This document shows, in pieces, positions 55,317-62,078 of a stretch of 64,000 nucleotides of DNA (the first letter of the stretch is position 1; the number at the start of each line of letters is the position of its first letter). Source of the DNA: Micrococcales bacterium (GTDB lineage Bacteria; Actinomycetota; Actinomycetes; Actinomycetales; Cellulomonadaceae); the NCBI GenBank assembly GCA_009785115.1, contig WQWY01000002.1:85987-149986 (forward strand). The letters are read 5' to 3'. The notes under the pieces are model-generated. The model worked only from the letters and a program-made list of their open reading frames with translations, did not search any database and was not told where the DNA came from. A program made the translations under genes and the position numbers.

Positions 55317-56104
55317 GCGTGGTGCTCCTCGGCGTGGTGGGCGTGGACGTCGTCGCCGACGATGATCATCCGGCCCTGGGCGGAGATCACGTCGATGGGG
55401 CTGCCGTAGAGGCGGGTCAGGTGCTCAGAGGTGAGGACGTCGTCCGGGGTGCCGACGGCGTGCCCGGCCGGGCCGAGGTAGAGCACCCGGTCGGTGTAGG
55501 GCAGCACCGGGTTGATCTCGTGCGTGACGAACAGCACCGCCGTCCCGGTCGAGCGACGGGTCGCGTCGATCAGCGCGGTGACCTCGTCCTGGCGGCGCAG
55601 GTCCAGCGAGAGCAGGGGCTCGTCGCACAGCAGGATCTCTGGCTCGGCCGCCAGGGCCTGGGCGATGCGGACCCGCTGCTGCTCTCCGCCGGAGAGCAGG
55701 CCGACAGGCATGTCCGCATATGGCGTGGCACCCACCGCGTCGAGCAGCTCGTCGACCCGCTCGCGGAGCGAGTGCCGGCCAGGGCCCCAGTGGTGGCCGT
55801 CGATGCCCATCCGGACCAGGTCGCGGGCCCGCACCGGGGTGGCGGGGTCGACGATGCGCTGCTGGGGGACGTAGCCCAGCGCCCTGCTGCCCCGGCGGGG
55901 CGGGTGGCCGAGCACCCGCACCCGTCCGGAGTCCAGCGGCTGGGTGCCGAGCGCGACGCGCAGCAGCGTCGTCTTGCCCGAGCCGTTCGGCCCGAGCACG
56001 GTGATGAACTCCCCAGATGCCACGCTCAGGTCCAGCCCGGACCAGAGGGTGCGCTCCCCGAAGGCCAGCGCCGCGTCGTGCAGCTCCAGGACGTTCTTCC
56101 TCAT
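55313..56104 (-). CDS. znuC: Zinc ABC transporter ATPase ZnuC
   Basis: 263 residues: Walker A GPNGSGKTT (about 38-46), LLSGGEQQRVRIAQAL signature, Walker B ILLCDEPLLSLDLR, H-loop LFVTHEINPV. The tail after residue 245 is His-rich (VHAHHAEEHHA), which may bind metal. Second gene of znuACB, 29 bp after znuA. Confidence 0.93.
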   Translation of the reverse strand: MRKNVLELHDAALAFGERTLWSGLDLSVASGEFITVLGPNGSGKTTLLRVALGTQPLDSGRVRVLGHPPRRGSRALGYVPQQRIVDPATPVRARDLVRMGIDGHHWGPGRHSLRERVDELLDAVGATPYADMPVGLLSGGEQQRVRIAQALAAEPEILLCDEPLLSLDLRRQDEVTALIDATRRSTGTAVLFVTHEINPVLPYTDRVLYLGPAGHAVGTPDDVLTSEHLTRLYGSPIDVISAQGRMIIVGDDVHAHHAEEHHA

Positions 56105-56133
56105 GCTCGGGTCTCTCGGATCTCTCAGGTCTG

Positions 56134-57108
56134 TCAGCTGCTCAGCGCGGTCGCGAGGGCGTCGATGTTGGCGCTCATCCAGGTCAGGTAGGTCTTGCCC
56201 TCGGGCAGGATCTCGGTGACGGAGACGACGGGGATGCCGGCGTCCTTCGCGGCGGTGAGCACCTTCTCGGTCTGCGGGCCGGTGGTCTGGGAGTTGTAGA
56301 CCAGCGCGGAGACCTTGCGGTCGGTGAACAGGGCGAGCATCTGCGCCATGGCGGTGACCGGCACGTCGGTCTCGTTCTCGATCGCCTTGGCGAAGGCCTC
56401 CGGGGTCTGGTTCACCAGGCCCAGGGCGTCGAGCAGGTAGCCCGGCACGGGCTCGGTCATGGCCACCGGCGTCCCGTGCAGGCCCTCGGAGAGGGCCGAC
56501 GTGCGCGCGACGAGGGTGTCGATCTCGCCCGTGAAGGTCGCGGCGTTCGCGGTGTAGGCGTCGGCGTTGGTCGGGTCGAGGCGGCCGAGCTCGGCGGCGA
56601 TCGCGTCGGCCACCTTCGCGACCGTCGGCAGGTCGTACCAGATGTGCTCGTTGAACGTGCCGCCGTGGTCGTGACCGCCGTGGTCGTGGTCACCGTGCCC
56701 GTCGGCGTCTGCCGCGCCCTCCAGGCCGGAGGCCTCGACGGCGTCGATCACCGCAGGCGCTGCCGAGAGCGAGGAGAGCATGGTGGTGGCGAAGGCGTCG
56801 TAGCCGCCGCCGTTGATGACCACCAGGTCTGCCTTCGAGAGATTGAGCTGGTCCTGGGCCGACGCCTCGTAGGAGTGCGGGTCGATCGCGGCGCTGGAGA
56901 TGATCGAGGTCACCTCGACGTGGTCCCCACCCACCTGGGCGACCACGTCGCCCCACACGTTGGTCGTGGCGACGACGGACAGCCTGTCGCCCGCAGCGGG
57001 CTCTGCCGACGGTGACGAGGTGGGGTCTGCCGACGGCGACGAGCAGCCTGCCGAGAGCAGGAGGGCCCCGGCGGCCAGCGCGCCGAAGGTGAGGCGAAGG
57101 CGGGACAT
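56134..57108 (-). CDS. znuA: Zinc-binding lipoprotein ZnuA
   Basis: 324 residues, cluster A-I metal-binding protein. AAGGAG precedes the ATG; the signal ends in a lipobox (LLLSAGC, Cys 22). Metal ligands are spread as in ZnuA: IDPHSYEAS, FNEHIWYDLP, and the late Glu/Asp region; a His-rich loop (DGHGDHDHGGHDHGG) sits before the second ligand and marks it as zinc- rather than manganese-specific. Anchored outside the membrane, it hands metal to ZnuB. Confidence 0.93.
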   Translation of the reverse strand: MSRLRLTFGALAAGALLLSAGCSSPSADPTSSPSAEPAAGDRLSVVATTNVWGDVVAQVGGDHVEVTSIISSAAIDPHSYEASAQDQLNLSKADLVVINGGGYDAFATTMLSSLSAAPAVIDAVEASGLEGAADADGHGDHDHGGHDHGGTFNEHIWYDLPTVAKVADAIAAELGRLDPTNADAYTANAATFTGEIDTLVARTSALSEGLHGTPVAMTEPVPGYLLDALGLVNQTPEAFAKAIENETDVPVTAMAQMLALFTDRKVSALVYNSQTTGPQTEKVLTAAKDAGIPVVSVTEILPEGKTYLTWMSANIDALATALSS

Positions 57109-57137
57109 ACGAGCTCCTTGGGGTCGAACGGTCTAAA

Positions 57138-57150
57138 GAGAATAATTCTC
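57138..57150. promoter_or_regulatory. Zur-type operator between znuA and zur
   Basis: GAGAATAATTCTC is a perfect 13-bp palindrome (arms GAGAAT/ATTCTC) 30 bp upstream of znuA and 69 bp upstream of zur. It has the AT-rich centre of Fur/Zur boxes. With zur and the zinc transporter divergent around it, zinc-dependent repression of znuACB by Zur is very likely. Confidence 0.75.
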
Positions 57151-57218
57151 GTTCGCTCTTGTCGTCCAGCCGCTTCTCATCTAGGCTCGTTGCTGAGAAC
57201 AGGTCTCATGGAGGGATT

Positions 57219-57626
57219 GTGATCGGTCAACGCGTCACCCGCCAGCGCACGGCCGTCGCCGCGCTGCTCGACGAGCTCGACGAGTTCCGCAGCGCGCAGC
57301 AGGTGCACGCCCTGCTCGTCGGCCGTGGCGAGCCGGTCGGCCTGGCGACCGTGTACCGCACGCTCGGCGCCATGGCCGAGGCGGGCGAGCTTGACTCTCT
57401 GCGCACCGACTCCGGCGAGTCCCTCTACCGCCGCTGCGAGCGTCCCGGCCACCATCACCACCACCTGGTCTGCCGCCGCTGCGGCCGCACGGTCGAGATC
57501 CAGGGCACCCATCTCGAGGCGTTGGTCGACTCCATCGCCGCCGAGCACGGCTACACCGACATCAACCACACCTTCGAGCTCTTCGGCACCTGCAGTCCCT
57601 GCGCCACCAGCTCCAGCCCCCCGTGA
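57219..57626 (+). CDS. zur: Zinc uptake regulator Zur (Fur family)
   Basis: 135 residues from the GTG at 57219 (GGAGGG upstream). Winged helix: VTRQRTAVAALLDELDEFRS, then GLATVYRTLGAMAEAGEL; metal sites: HHHHHLVCRRCGRTVEIQG and a C-terminal CSPC. The two CxxC pairs form the structural zinc site. Its position next to znuACB defines it as Zur rather than Fur or PerR. Confidence 0.92.
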   Translation: MIGQRVTRQRTAVAALLDELDEFRSAQQVHALLVGRGEPVGLATVYRTLGAMAEAGELDSLRTDSGESLYRRCERPGHHHHHLVCRRCGRTVEIQGTHLEALVDSIAAEHGYTDINHTFELFGTCSPCATSSSPP

Positions 57627-57786
57627 GGGGCCTCCACGCCAGGTAGGCGCTCGCAACCGTCTCTCTGGGCGCGAAAGCGTCTCACCAGAGCCACCTGGTC
57701 CGGCCGGCGCCACGTCGGCAGGCTCGCCCGTGCGACCGGAAAGCCCTCGGTGGGAGTGCCAACTTTGTCGAACGCGACGCCCTCGG

Positions 57787-58377
57787 TCAGGCGGCCGCAC
57801 CCTCGATGGCAGCGGCGAGCTCGTCGACCGTCCACGGGCCGGTAGAGATCTGCTGGACGGTCGTCAGGCCGAGGCTCCTGAAGCCCTTGGCCTCGACCGC
57901 GGCACGACTCGCGACGTAGAACTGCCACTGCGAGGTGTCCAGGGCATCGAACTCCTCGTGCGTCGTCGCTGTCTGGACCGCGAAGCAGTACACGTCGGCG
58001 TTGTAGCCGCGCTCCCCGGTGTAGGTGTTCAGCGCCTCGTCCAGCAACCGGGCGCTCAGGCCGGTGAAGACGATGCGGGACAGTTCCGGCTGGGCCCATC
58101 CTTGCAGGTAGGCGCCCGATTTCACCTCGACCCGGGTGCCCACGGGCGTCACGACGTCGTAGGGGTCCCACTCGACCCGCCGGACGGACGTCGATGCCAC
58201 GGCACGGGTCACGATGAACTCGGCCAGCACGCCGCGCAACGTGTTGGTGCGCAGGTTCGACATCCCCCACGACCAGAAGTCGCGCACCGTCACCTGGCCG
58301 AGCCCGACGATCGGCTCGTCCCCTCCGAGGACCGGCGGCTCCGGAGGGCTGAGCTGATGTTCCACGACGACCATCAT
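57787..58377 (-). CDS. Hypothetical protein with PD-(D/E)XK-like motif
   Basis: 196 residues when started at the ATG at 58377; the frame is open further upstream into repeat DNA. The segment EWDPYDVVTPVGTRVEVKSG contains Asp, a strand and a Glu-x-Lys, the arrangement of PD-(D/E)XK nuclease folds; GLSARLLDEALNTYTGERGY and YCFAVQTATTHEEFDALDTS follow. Similar proteins of unknown role occur in actinobacteria. It could be a stand-alone restriction-like nuclease or a non-catalytic member. It sits at the chromosome side of the tRNA fragment. Confidence 0.6.
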   Translation of the reverse strand: MMVVVEHQLSPPEPPVLGGDEPIVGLGQVTVRDFWSWGMSNLRTNTLRGVLAEFIVTRAVASTSVRRVEWDPYDVVTPVGTRVEVKSGAYLQGWAQPELSRIVFTGLSARLLDEALNTYTGERGYNADVYCFAVQTATTHEEFDALDTSQWQFYVASRAAVEAKGFRSLGLTTVQQISTGPWTVDELAAAIEGAAA

Positions 58378-58508
58378 GCCCCCGCAGAGCACGACGAGAG
58401 CGACAGCCTGTACTCGAACGACCGGCCGGACCACGCACGAAGAATCAGAGGTTGCTCACCCGTCGCGCCCAACACCGAGCAGAGAATCGGACCACGCGCG
58501 GGGAGCCA

Positions 58509-58583
58509 GAGGGGCTTGTCCCTCGGCGGGTGCGGGGCTGGGCCCCGCACACATGACGAGAGCGACAAGGCTCGCGGTACGCG
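58509..58583. repeat. 75-bp direct repeat, copy 1
   Basis: Identical to 58661-58735. The unit contains two hairpins: GAGGG...CCCTC and the perfect GTGCGGGGC-TGG-GCCCCGCAC, then GACGAGAGCGACA and CTCGCGGTACGCG. A partial third module (GACGAGAGCGACA at 58392, and a CGAACGACC..CCGGACCACG block at 58417 and 58629) shows that the whole 58.39-58.74 kb zone is built from repeated blocks. Confidence 0.85.
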
Positions 58584-58660
58584 AGCACAGGTCGCTCTCG
58601 GTCTCGTGCTCCGTGCGAGAGGCAGGTCGAACGACCAGCCGGACCACGGACGGGGAGTCC

Positions 58661-58735
58661 GAGGGGCTTGTCCCTCGGCGGGTGCGGGGCTGGGCCCCGC
58701 ACACATGACGAGAGCGACAAGGCTCGCGGTACGCG
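58661..58735. repeat. 75-bp direct repeat, copy 2
   Basis: Second identical copy, 152 bp from the first and 24 bp from the tRNA-Arg fragment. Read on the minus strand, the hairpins lie downstream of the tRNA piece and may act as its terminators or as recombination hot spots. Confidence 0.85.
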
Positions 58736-58758
58736 GGCATGCCCCACCCTCGATCGAG

Positions 58759-58800
58759 TGCGCCTGACAGGATTCGAACCTACGACCTTCTGCTCCGGAG
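58759..58800 (-). tRNA. 3' half of tRNA-Arg(CCG): probable attachment-site remnant
   Basis: The minus strand reads from the anticodon loop (CTCCGGA, anticodon CCG) through the 3' anticodon stem GCAGA, variable loop, T arm (GTAGG TTCGAAT CCTGT) and 3' acceptor strand CAGGCGC plus discriminator A. The 5' half is missing: the bases before the loop (TAGTC) do not pair with GCAGA and no D arm follows. No CCA is encoded. Such a 3' half is what a tyrosine-integrase element leaves at its far end after inserting in a tRNA gene. Orientation places the element at higher coordinates, where conjugation genes occur. Confidence 0.8.
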
Positions 58801-59405
58801 GACTACGCATCTCGGTCGCGTGGCCGTGACCTGCGATGATGCCCGCCCGAAACGCCCGAGACGTCAGGTAGGGAGCACGAGGCCCGTGCTGTTTGGTGGG
58901 GAGATCGGTGGGGACGTTCTGGGCAGTCTGTCTGTGCCTCTTGTCCTCCCCCATCCTCTCGCCGGGGACCTCATAGCGGAGCGGAGGTCCGGGTCAAGCA
59001 CCCCACTCCCTGCCAAGTCTTGGACCTTGGTGCGGAGCACCGTCCCTGTCACGTGTCGAGGTTGGTGCTTGAGGCGGGCCGGAGTGTAGCGATGCTCGTC
59101 CCGGAGAGGTGGGGAAACCAACCGCGCGGGCTTGTTCCTGTCCTGGTGCCGATGGAGCCGAGGGGGAGCGGGGCAGGCGTCTCGCGCTGAGGGGCACGGC
59201 GGTAGGCGATGCTGACGCTCCCGGAGAGGGCTACCTCTGCGGTCTTCGATCTGTGCGGACGGTCCTGGCTGATGCTGGGGCCGTCCTTCGTCGTTGCGGC
59301 TACGCCGTCACGCCCGGAGGGCTGGCGGCGGAGCCGCGCCGCCGTAGGCGGCCTTGAGTCAGTAAGGAAAGTTCTCACACAGCGAGCCCGGCCAGGGGGC
59401 AGGTC
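58801..59405. other. Gene-free element end next to the tRNA fragment
   Basis: 605 bp in which I see no credible coding sequence on either strand: open frames lack ribosome sites and recognisable proteins. Two similar blocks around GCGATGCTCGTCCCGGAGAG (59089-59108) and GCGATGCTGACGCTCCCGGAG (59205 onward) are imperfect direct repeats. Such regions at element ends may hold integrase arm sites or a transfer origin; unproven here. Confidence 0.4.
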
Positions 59406-60197
59406 TCATGGGGTTACAACAGCCAGCGCCTTGTCGTCGTGACGTTTGGCGCGAGGGAGCGCTCGGCCGTTGGGGTCCTCTTCGGCCTCCCATCGGTGGA
59501 GACTGTCGAGAATGGCCGATAGGGCGGCGTCATCTGCTCTGGCTATCTCTGCCCAGTTGTCGCGGCCGAGGTGCTGTAGCGGTCGATAGGTCCCGTCTGT
59601 GCTGAGGACTAGCCAAGGCACTTCGTGAAGGTGTGCGACGATGGCGTGCTGTGCAGCGGTAGGGTCGGCTTCAGCGATCCAGTACCCTCCGGGGATATTT
59701 CGCCAACGTGCCTCTTCTGCCTGCAACTCTCGTAGAATCGCACGGTGCCCATCGTCGTATCCGCCGCCAGCGGCTAGCCTGCTCCGATAGTTGGAGCGCC
59801 AGAGAGGGGCTATGCGGTCGAGCCTGTCGTCTCGATAGGAAGCAGAGGGAGTGACAATCTGCGAATCTCCCAGCACGAGCACATCGGCGCCGCGTCCGAC
59901 GACACGAACTATCGCGACTGTGCTCGATGGTGATTGACCTGACGAGAGTTTAAGCGATGCTGCTGCATGCGCGATAGACTCACCGAGAATATCTCGAAGA
60001 TCAGCAGTAGGATGCGTGCGCAGCCCAGTTGCGAGGGCAACTCCAAGAATCTCCACGTAATTCGCTGCAGAGGTCTTGTTAGGAGTGAACGCTGTGGCGC
60101 CATCAAGTATGATTACAGCGCGTTCGGTCAGGAAAATCCGATCTTGCGACCTGTTGCCGCCAGGTCGAATTGCCTGGACAGTCCTCACGAGTTCCAC
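59406..60197 (-). CDS. PP2C-like protein phosphatase
   Basis: 263 residues. PP2C-type motifs: RPGGNRSQDRIFL (N-terminal strand with Asp), VIILDGATAF (the metal Asp-Gly), SPSSTVAIVRVVG, VLVLGDSQIV (GDS/R motif) and a C-terminal DDKALAVVTP matching the final DNxTxxxV strand. Cytoplasmic, no membrane segment. The start overlaps the upstream HTH gene by 13 bp, so the two are coupled. In a conjugative element it might reverse phosphorylation controlling transfer; no kinase is visible in the window. Confidence 0.75.
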   Translation of the reverse strand: MELVRTVQAIRPGGNRSQDRIFLTERAVIILDGATAFTPNKTSAANYVEILGVALATGLRTHPTADLRDILGESIAHAAASLKLSSGQSPSSTVAIVRVVGRGADVLVLGDSQIVTPSASYRDDRLDRIAPLWRSNYRSRLAAGGGYDDGHRAILRELQAEEARWRNIPGGYWIAEADPTAAQHAIVAHLHEVPWLVLSTDGTYRPLQHLGRDNWAEIARADDAALSAILDSLHRWEAEEDPNGRALPRAKRHDDKALAVVTP

Positions 60198-61012
60198 CGC
60201 TGGGGACCGTAACGAGTTTCAGTCTCAAGGATCGCCAGCCCGTCGTATCGACTGGCGACAATGAGACTGAATGATCTTTCTCCCACGGAGCCGTAGATGA
60301 CGTCAGCGCTACTCTGAAGATGTGTTACCGCCCCAAGAGAGCCGATGGCATGCAGCCCCGCAACATGGGTGATAACTCGCCCGCTTTCAACCCTTCGAGA
60401 CAGGTAAGCAATATCAGAATTATCCCCGTAGAGATCGGTCGGGGACTGGAACATAGCCCCAGTTGTACGTTCGATGATAGACCAATGTCCATCCGAGTCG
60501 ATGATGTTGAGCAGGGGGTCTTGTTCGATGAGTAGCGCTGCAGCACTCGCAGACTTCGGCCCACAAATAATAAACAGGTCGCCTCCTGGCAAGAGTTCAT
60601 CTTCGGGTTTGATCTGTTGCAATGAAGTCGTGAACCCTAGGTCCGAAAGCAGATGTGCGGCAACATCCGATGCCGCCACGTCCTCCGCCGCAAGCAATGG
60701 ACGCTCTCTGTCTGTCATGCTATAGCGTGATGGCACTATGATTGTGATAGGCCCGACTCCAAATAGCGCCCGCTCTGGCGGTGGTGCGCTGGCACGGATT
60801 TGGGTGATGCGTCCTTTGGATAGACCAACGGCCTTTGCGATGTCGGAGTAGGCGACGCCTGCCTCGTGAGCCTCCTCGACCGCTGCTCGTCGCAGCCGGG
60901 CTAGTTCTGTGGATCGCTGGCTGTAGATGGCGAGCAGGTCAGTGGCACGTCGCGCACGGCTGACGGGCTCTGGGTCGCGACGGACGCTGTCGAACTCATC
61001 GTGTGTGGACAC
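60185..61012 (-). CDS. HTH regulator with an unrecognised sensor domain
   Basis: 275 residues. The first ~75 residues form a helix-turn-helix (GVAYSDIAKAVGLSKGRITQ) like those in sigma-region-4-type regulators. The remaining ~200 residues are alpha/beta: PITIIVPSRYSMTDRERPLL, LLPGGDLFIICGPKSASAA, HWSIIERTTGAMFQSP, HVAGLHAIGSLGAVTHL. The IICGPKSA strand-turn suggests a nucleotide or ligand pocket, but I recognise no family. It is divergent from the conjugation operon across a region with repeated TTTAG/CTAAA sites, so it probably controls transfer. Lower GC than the chromosome. Confidence 0.65.
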   Translation of the reverse strand: MSTHDEFDSVRRDPEPVSRARRATDLLAIYSQRSTELARLRRAAVEEAHEAGVAYSDIAKAVGLSKGRITQIRASAPPPERALFGVGPITIIVPSRYSMTDRERPLLAAEDVAASDVAAHLLSDLGFTTSLQQIKPEDELLPGGDLFIICGPKSASAAALLIEQDPLLNIIDSDGHWSIIERTTGAMFQSPTDLYGDNSDIAYLSRRVESGRVITHVAGLHAIGSLGAVTHLQSSADVIYGSVGERSFSLIVASRYDGLAILETETRYGPQRWNS

Positions 61013-61014
61013 CT

Positions 61015-61118
61015 GTCTAGTTTAGACCCCTTGACGCCCGAGCGGTAGGCGGGTAGCATCAAGTTGATACCCCTAAACGCACGAAGGCGGCCCACCCTTC
61101 TCGGTTTAGGGTGCTAAA
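61015..61118. promoter_or_regulatory. Repeated TTTAG/CTAAA operator-like sites of the element
   Basis: Palindromes GTCTA-GTT-TAGAC (61015-61027) and TTTAG-GGTG-CTAAA (61105-61118 region) plus a single CCCCTAAACG (about 61070-61079) lie between the divergent regulator and conjugation genes. These AT-rich sites are rare elsewhere in the window. They are likely binding sites of the adjacent HTH protein. Confidence 0.5.
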
Positions 61119-61273
61119 CGAAGGGAGATCGCTCGATCGGGTGTCCTGGTTGCGCGCTGCGGGCGTGTTCGTCCCAGTTTGCCCGAGTCTGTGTATAGAG
61201 TCACCGATCGCAGACGTCAGTCGTGCCTGGACTATGGCAACAGATATTGGCGTCACAACTGAGGAGGTGCAGC

Positions 61274-61531
61274 ATGAAGATGCTTCTGCCGGCTGCCGAG
61301 TTCGGCACTACGGGCTTGGCGGGGTGGATCAGCGACAACATCATCCAGATCATGCTCTTGATTATCGTTGCCGTTCTGTTGGGTCTGGCCTCGAACGGGA
61401 AAGTGCCGAAGTTCGTGACGGTGCTCGGACTTTCCGTCGGCGCTCTGGCCTTCCTGGTGCTGAGCCTGGACAACGGGAAGTTGGGTAAGGAACTCGGCGT
61501 CTTTGTCTTCGGTCTGTTCGTACAAGCATGA
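61274..61531 (+). CDS. Small two-helix conjugation membrane protein
   Basis: 85 residues from the ATG at 61274, with GAGGAGGTG upstream. Two membrane helices (IIQIMLLIIVAVLLGLAS and FVTVLGLSVGALAFLVLS) after a short amphipathic start. Its size, topology and place before a TcpE-like gene match TcpD/VirB2-type small proteins of Gram-positive conjugation machines. First gene of the transfer operon; stop overlaps the next start by 4 bp. Confidence 0.65.
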   Translation: MKMLLPAAEFGTTGLAGWISDNIIQIMLLIIVAVLLGLASNGKVPKFVTVLGLSVGALAFLVLSLDNGKLGKELGVFVFGLFVQA

Positions 61532-61929
61532 GACTTCCCGATGATGATGAGATCTACAACGTGGACCAGACCTACCTCGGTCCGCCAGGATACCTCATCG
61601 GACGATTCCGCTACAGATCCTTGTTCCTGGGGCCGTTGCTGTTCCTCGTCGGCCTGGCGCTTGTGGCCCGCACGACCGGTTACTCGCTGCTGTCTGTCGG
61701 GCTGCTCGTCCTCGGAGTTGCGTGGCTCACGAGAAAAATCGTGGACTGGACTTCCTCCGAGCGTCCGCTGGATGTGATCGCGTCAGTATTGGTGCACGAA
61801 GTGAGTGCTCGGCGTGCCGATCGGTCGGTGTCGCAGGCCAAGGGACCGTCCTTGAAGTCGTCGCGGGTGAGGCTTGGCGAACTCGCTCCAGGTCGTCGGG
61901 GTCGCTCGACCAGGAAGGTGAAACTGTGA
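61528..61929 (+). CDS. TcpE-like conjugation membrane protein
   Basis: 133 residues. Two membrane helices in LFLGPLLFLVGLALVARTTG and SLLSVGLLVLGVAWLTRKIV preceded by an acidic start and RFRYRSLF; a basic tail (GRRGRSTRKVKL) follows. This is the TcpE/PrgI-like layout of proteins that anchor the VirB4-type ATPase. ATG overlaps the previous stop; its own stop overlaps the GTG of the P-loop mini-gene. Confidence 0.7.
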   Translation: MRLPDDDEIYNVDQTYLGPPGYLIGRFRYRSLFLGPLLFLVGLALVARTTGYSLLSVGLLVLGVAWLTRKIVDWTSSERPLDVIASVLVHEVSARRADRSVSQAKGPSLKSSRVRLGELAPGRRGRSTRKVKL

Positions 61930-62078
61930 ACGCAAAAGACCAGGCAGTGTTCTGGGACCCCTGCTACAACCCAAGAGTGCTGGACGCATCGAGGCTCGTC
62001 CCGTTTGTCGGTGGGCTGGGGACAGGGAAGTCCTGGCTTGCTCGTCGTAACCGTTCGGCCGAGGAGGGGAAGCCATGA
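61926..62078 (+). CDS. 50-residue P-loop mini-protein, partial copy of the next ATPase's Walker A region
   Basis: Starts at a GTG overlapping the TcpE-like stop (GTGA) and stops in the ATGA that starts the ATPase, so it is fully embedded in the operon. The product reads QAVFWDPCYNPRVLDASRLV then PFVGGLGTGKSWLARR. The ATPase has QAVVWDPWYGPEVLESSGLT then PIVGTMGSGKSWLGG. The match runs ~35 residues at matching spacing and covers only the P-loop and the strand before it; no Walker B exists. It may be a remnant left by recombination between repeats of the ATPase gene, or a small dominant regulator of ATP binding. Confidence 0.6.
   Translation: MNAKDQAVFWDPCYNPRVLDASRLVPFVGGLGTGKSWLARRNRSAEEGKP

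Noticed and set aside
58390-58740. Possible CRISPR array in the repeat zone
   Set aside because: Only two full repeats, 75 bp long, with related spacers and no cas genes.
58801-58900. Complete tRNA gene including the 5' half
   Set aside because: The sequence upstream of the anticodon loop cannot form the anticodon stem, D arm or acceptor stem.
58376-58960. Short open frames across the 75-bp repeats
   Set aside because: Their peptides repeat only because the DNA repeats; hairpin DNA and lack of ribosome sites argue against coding.
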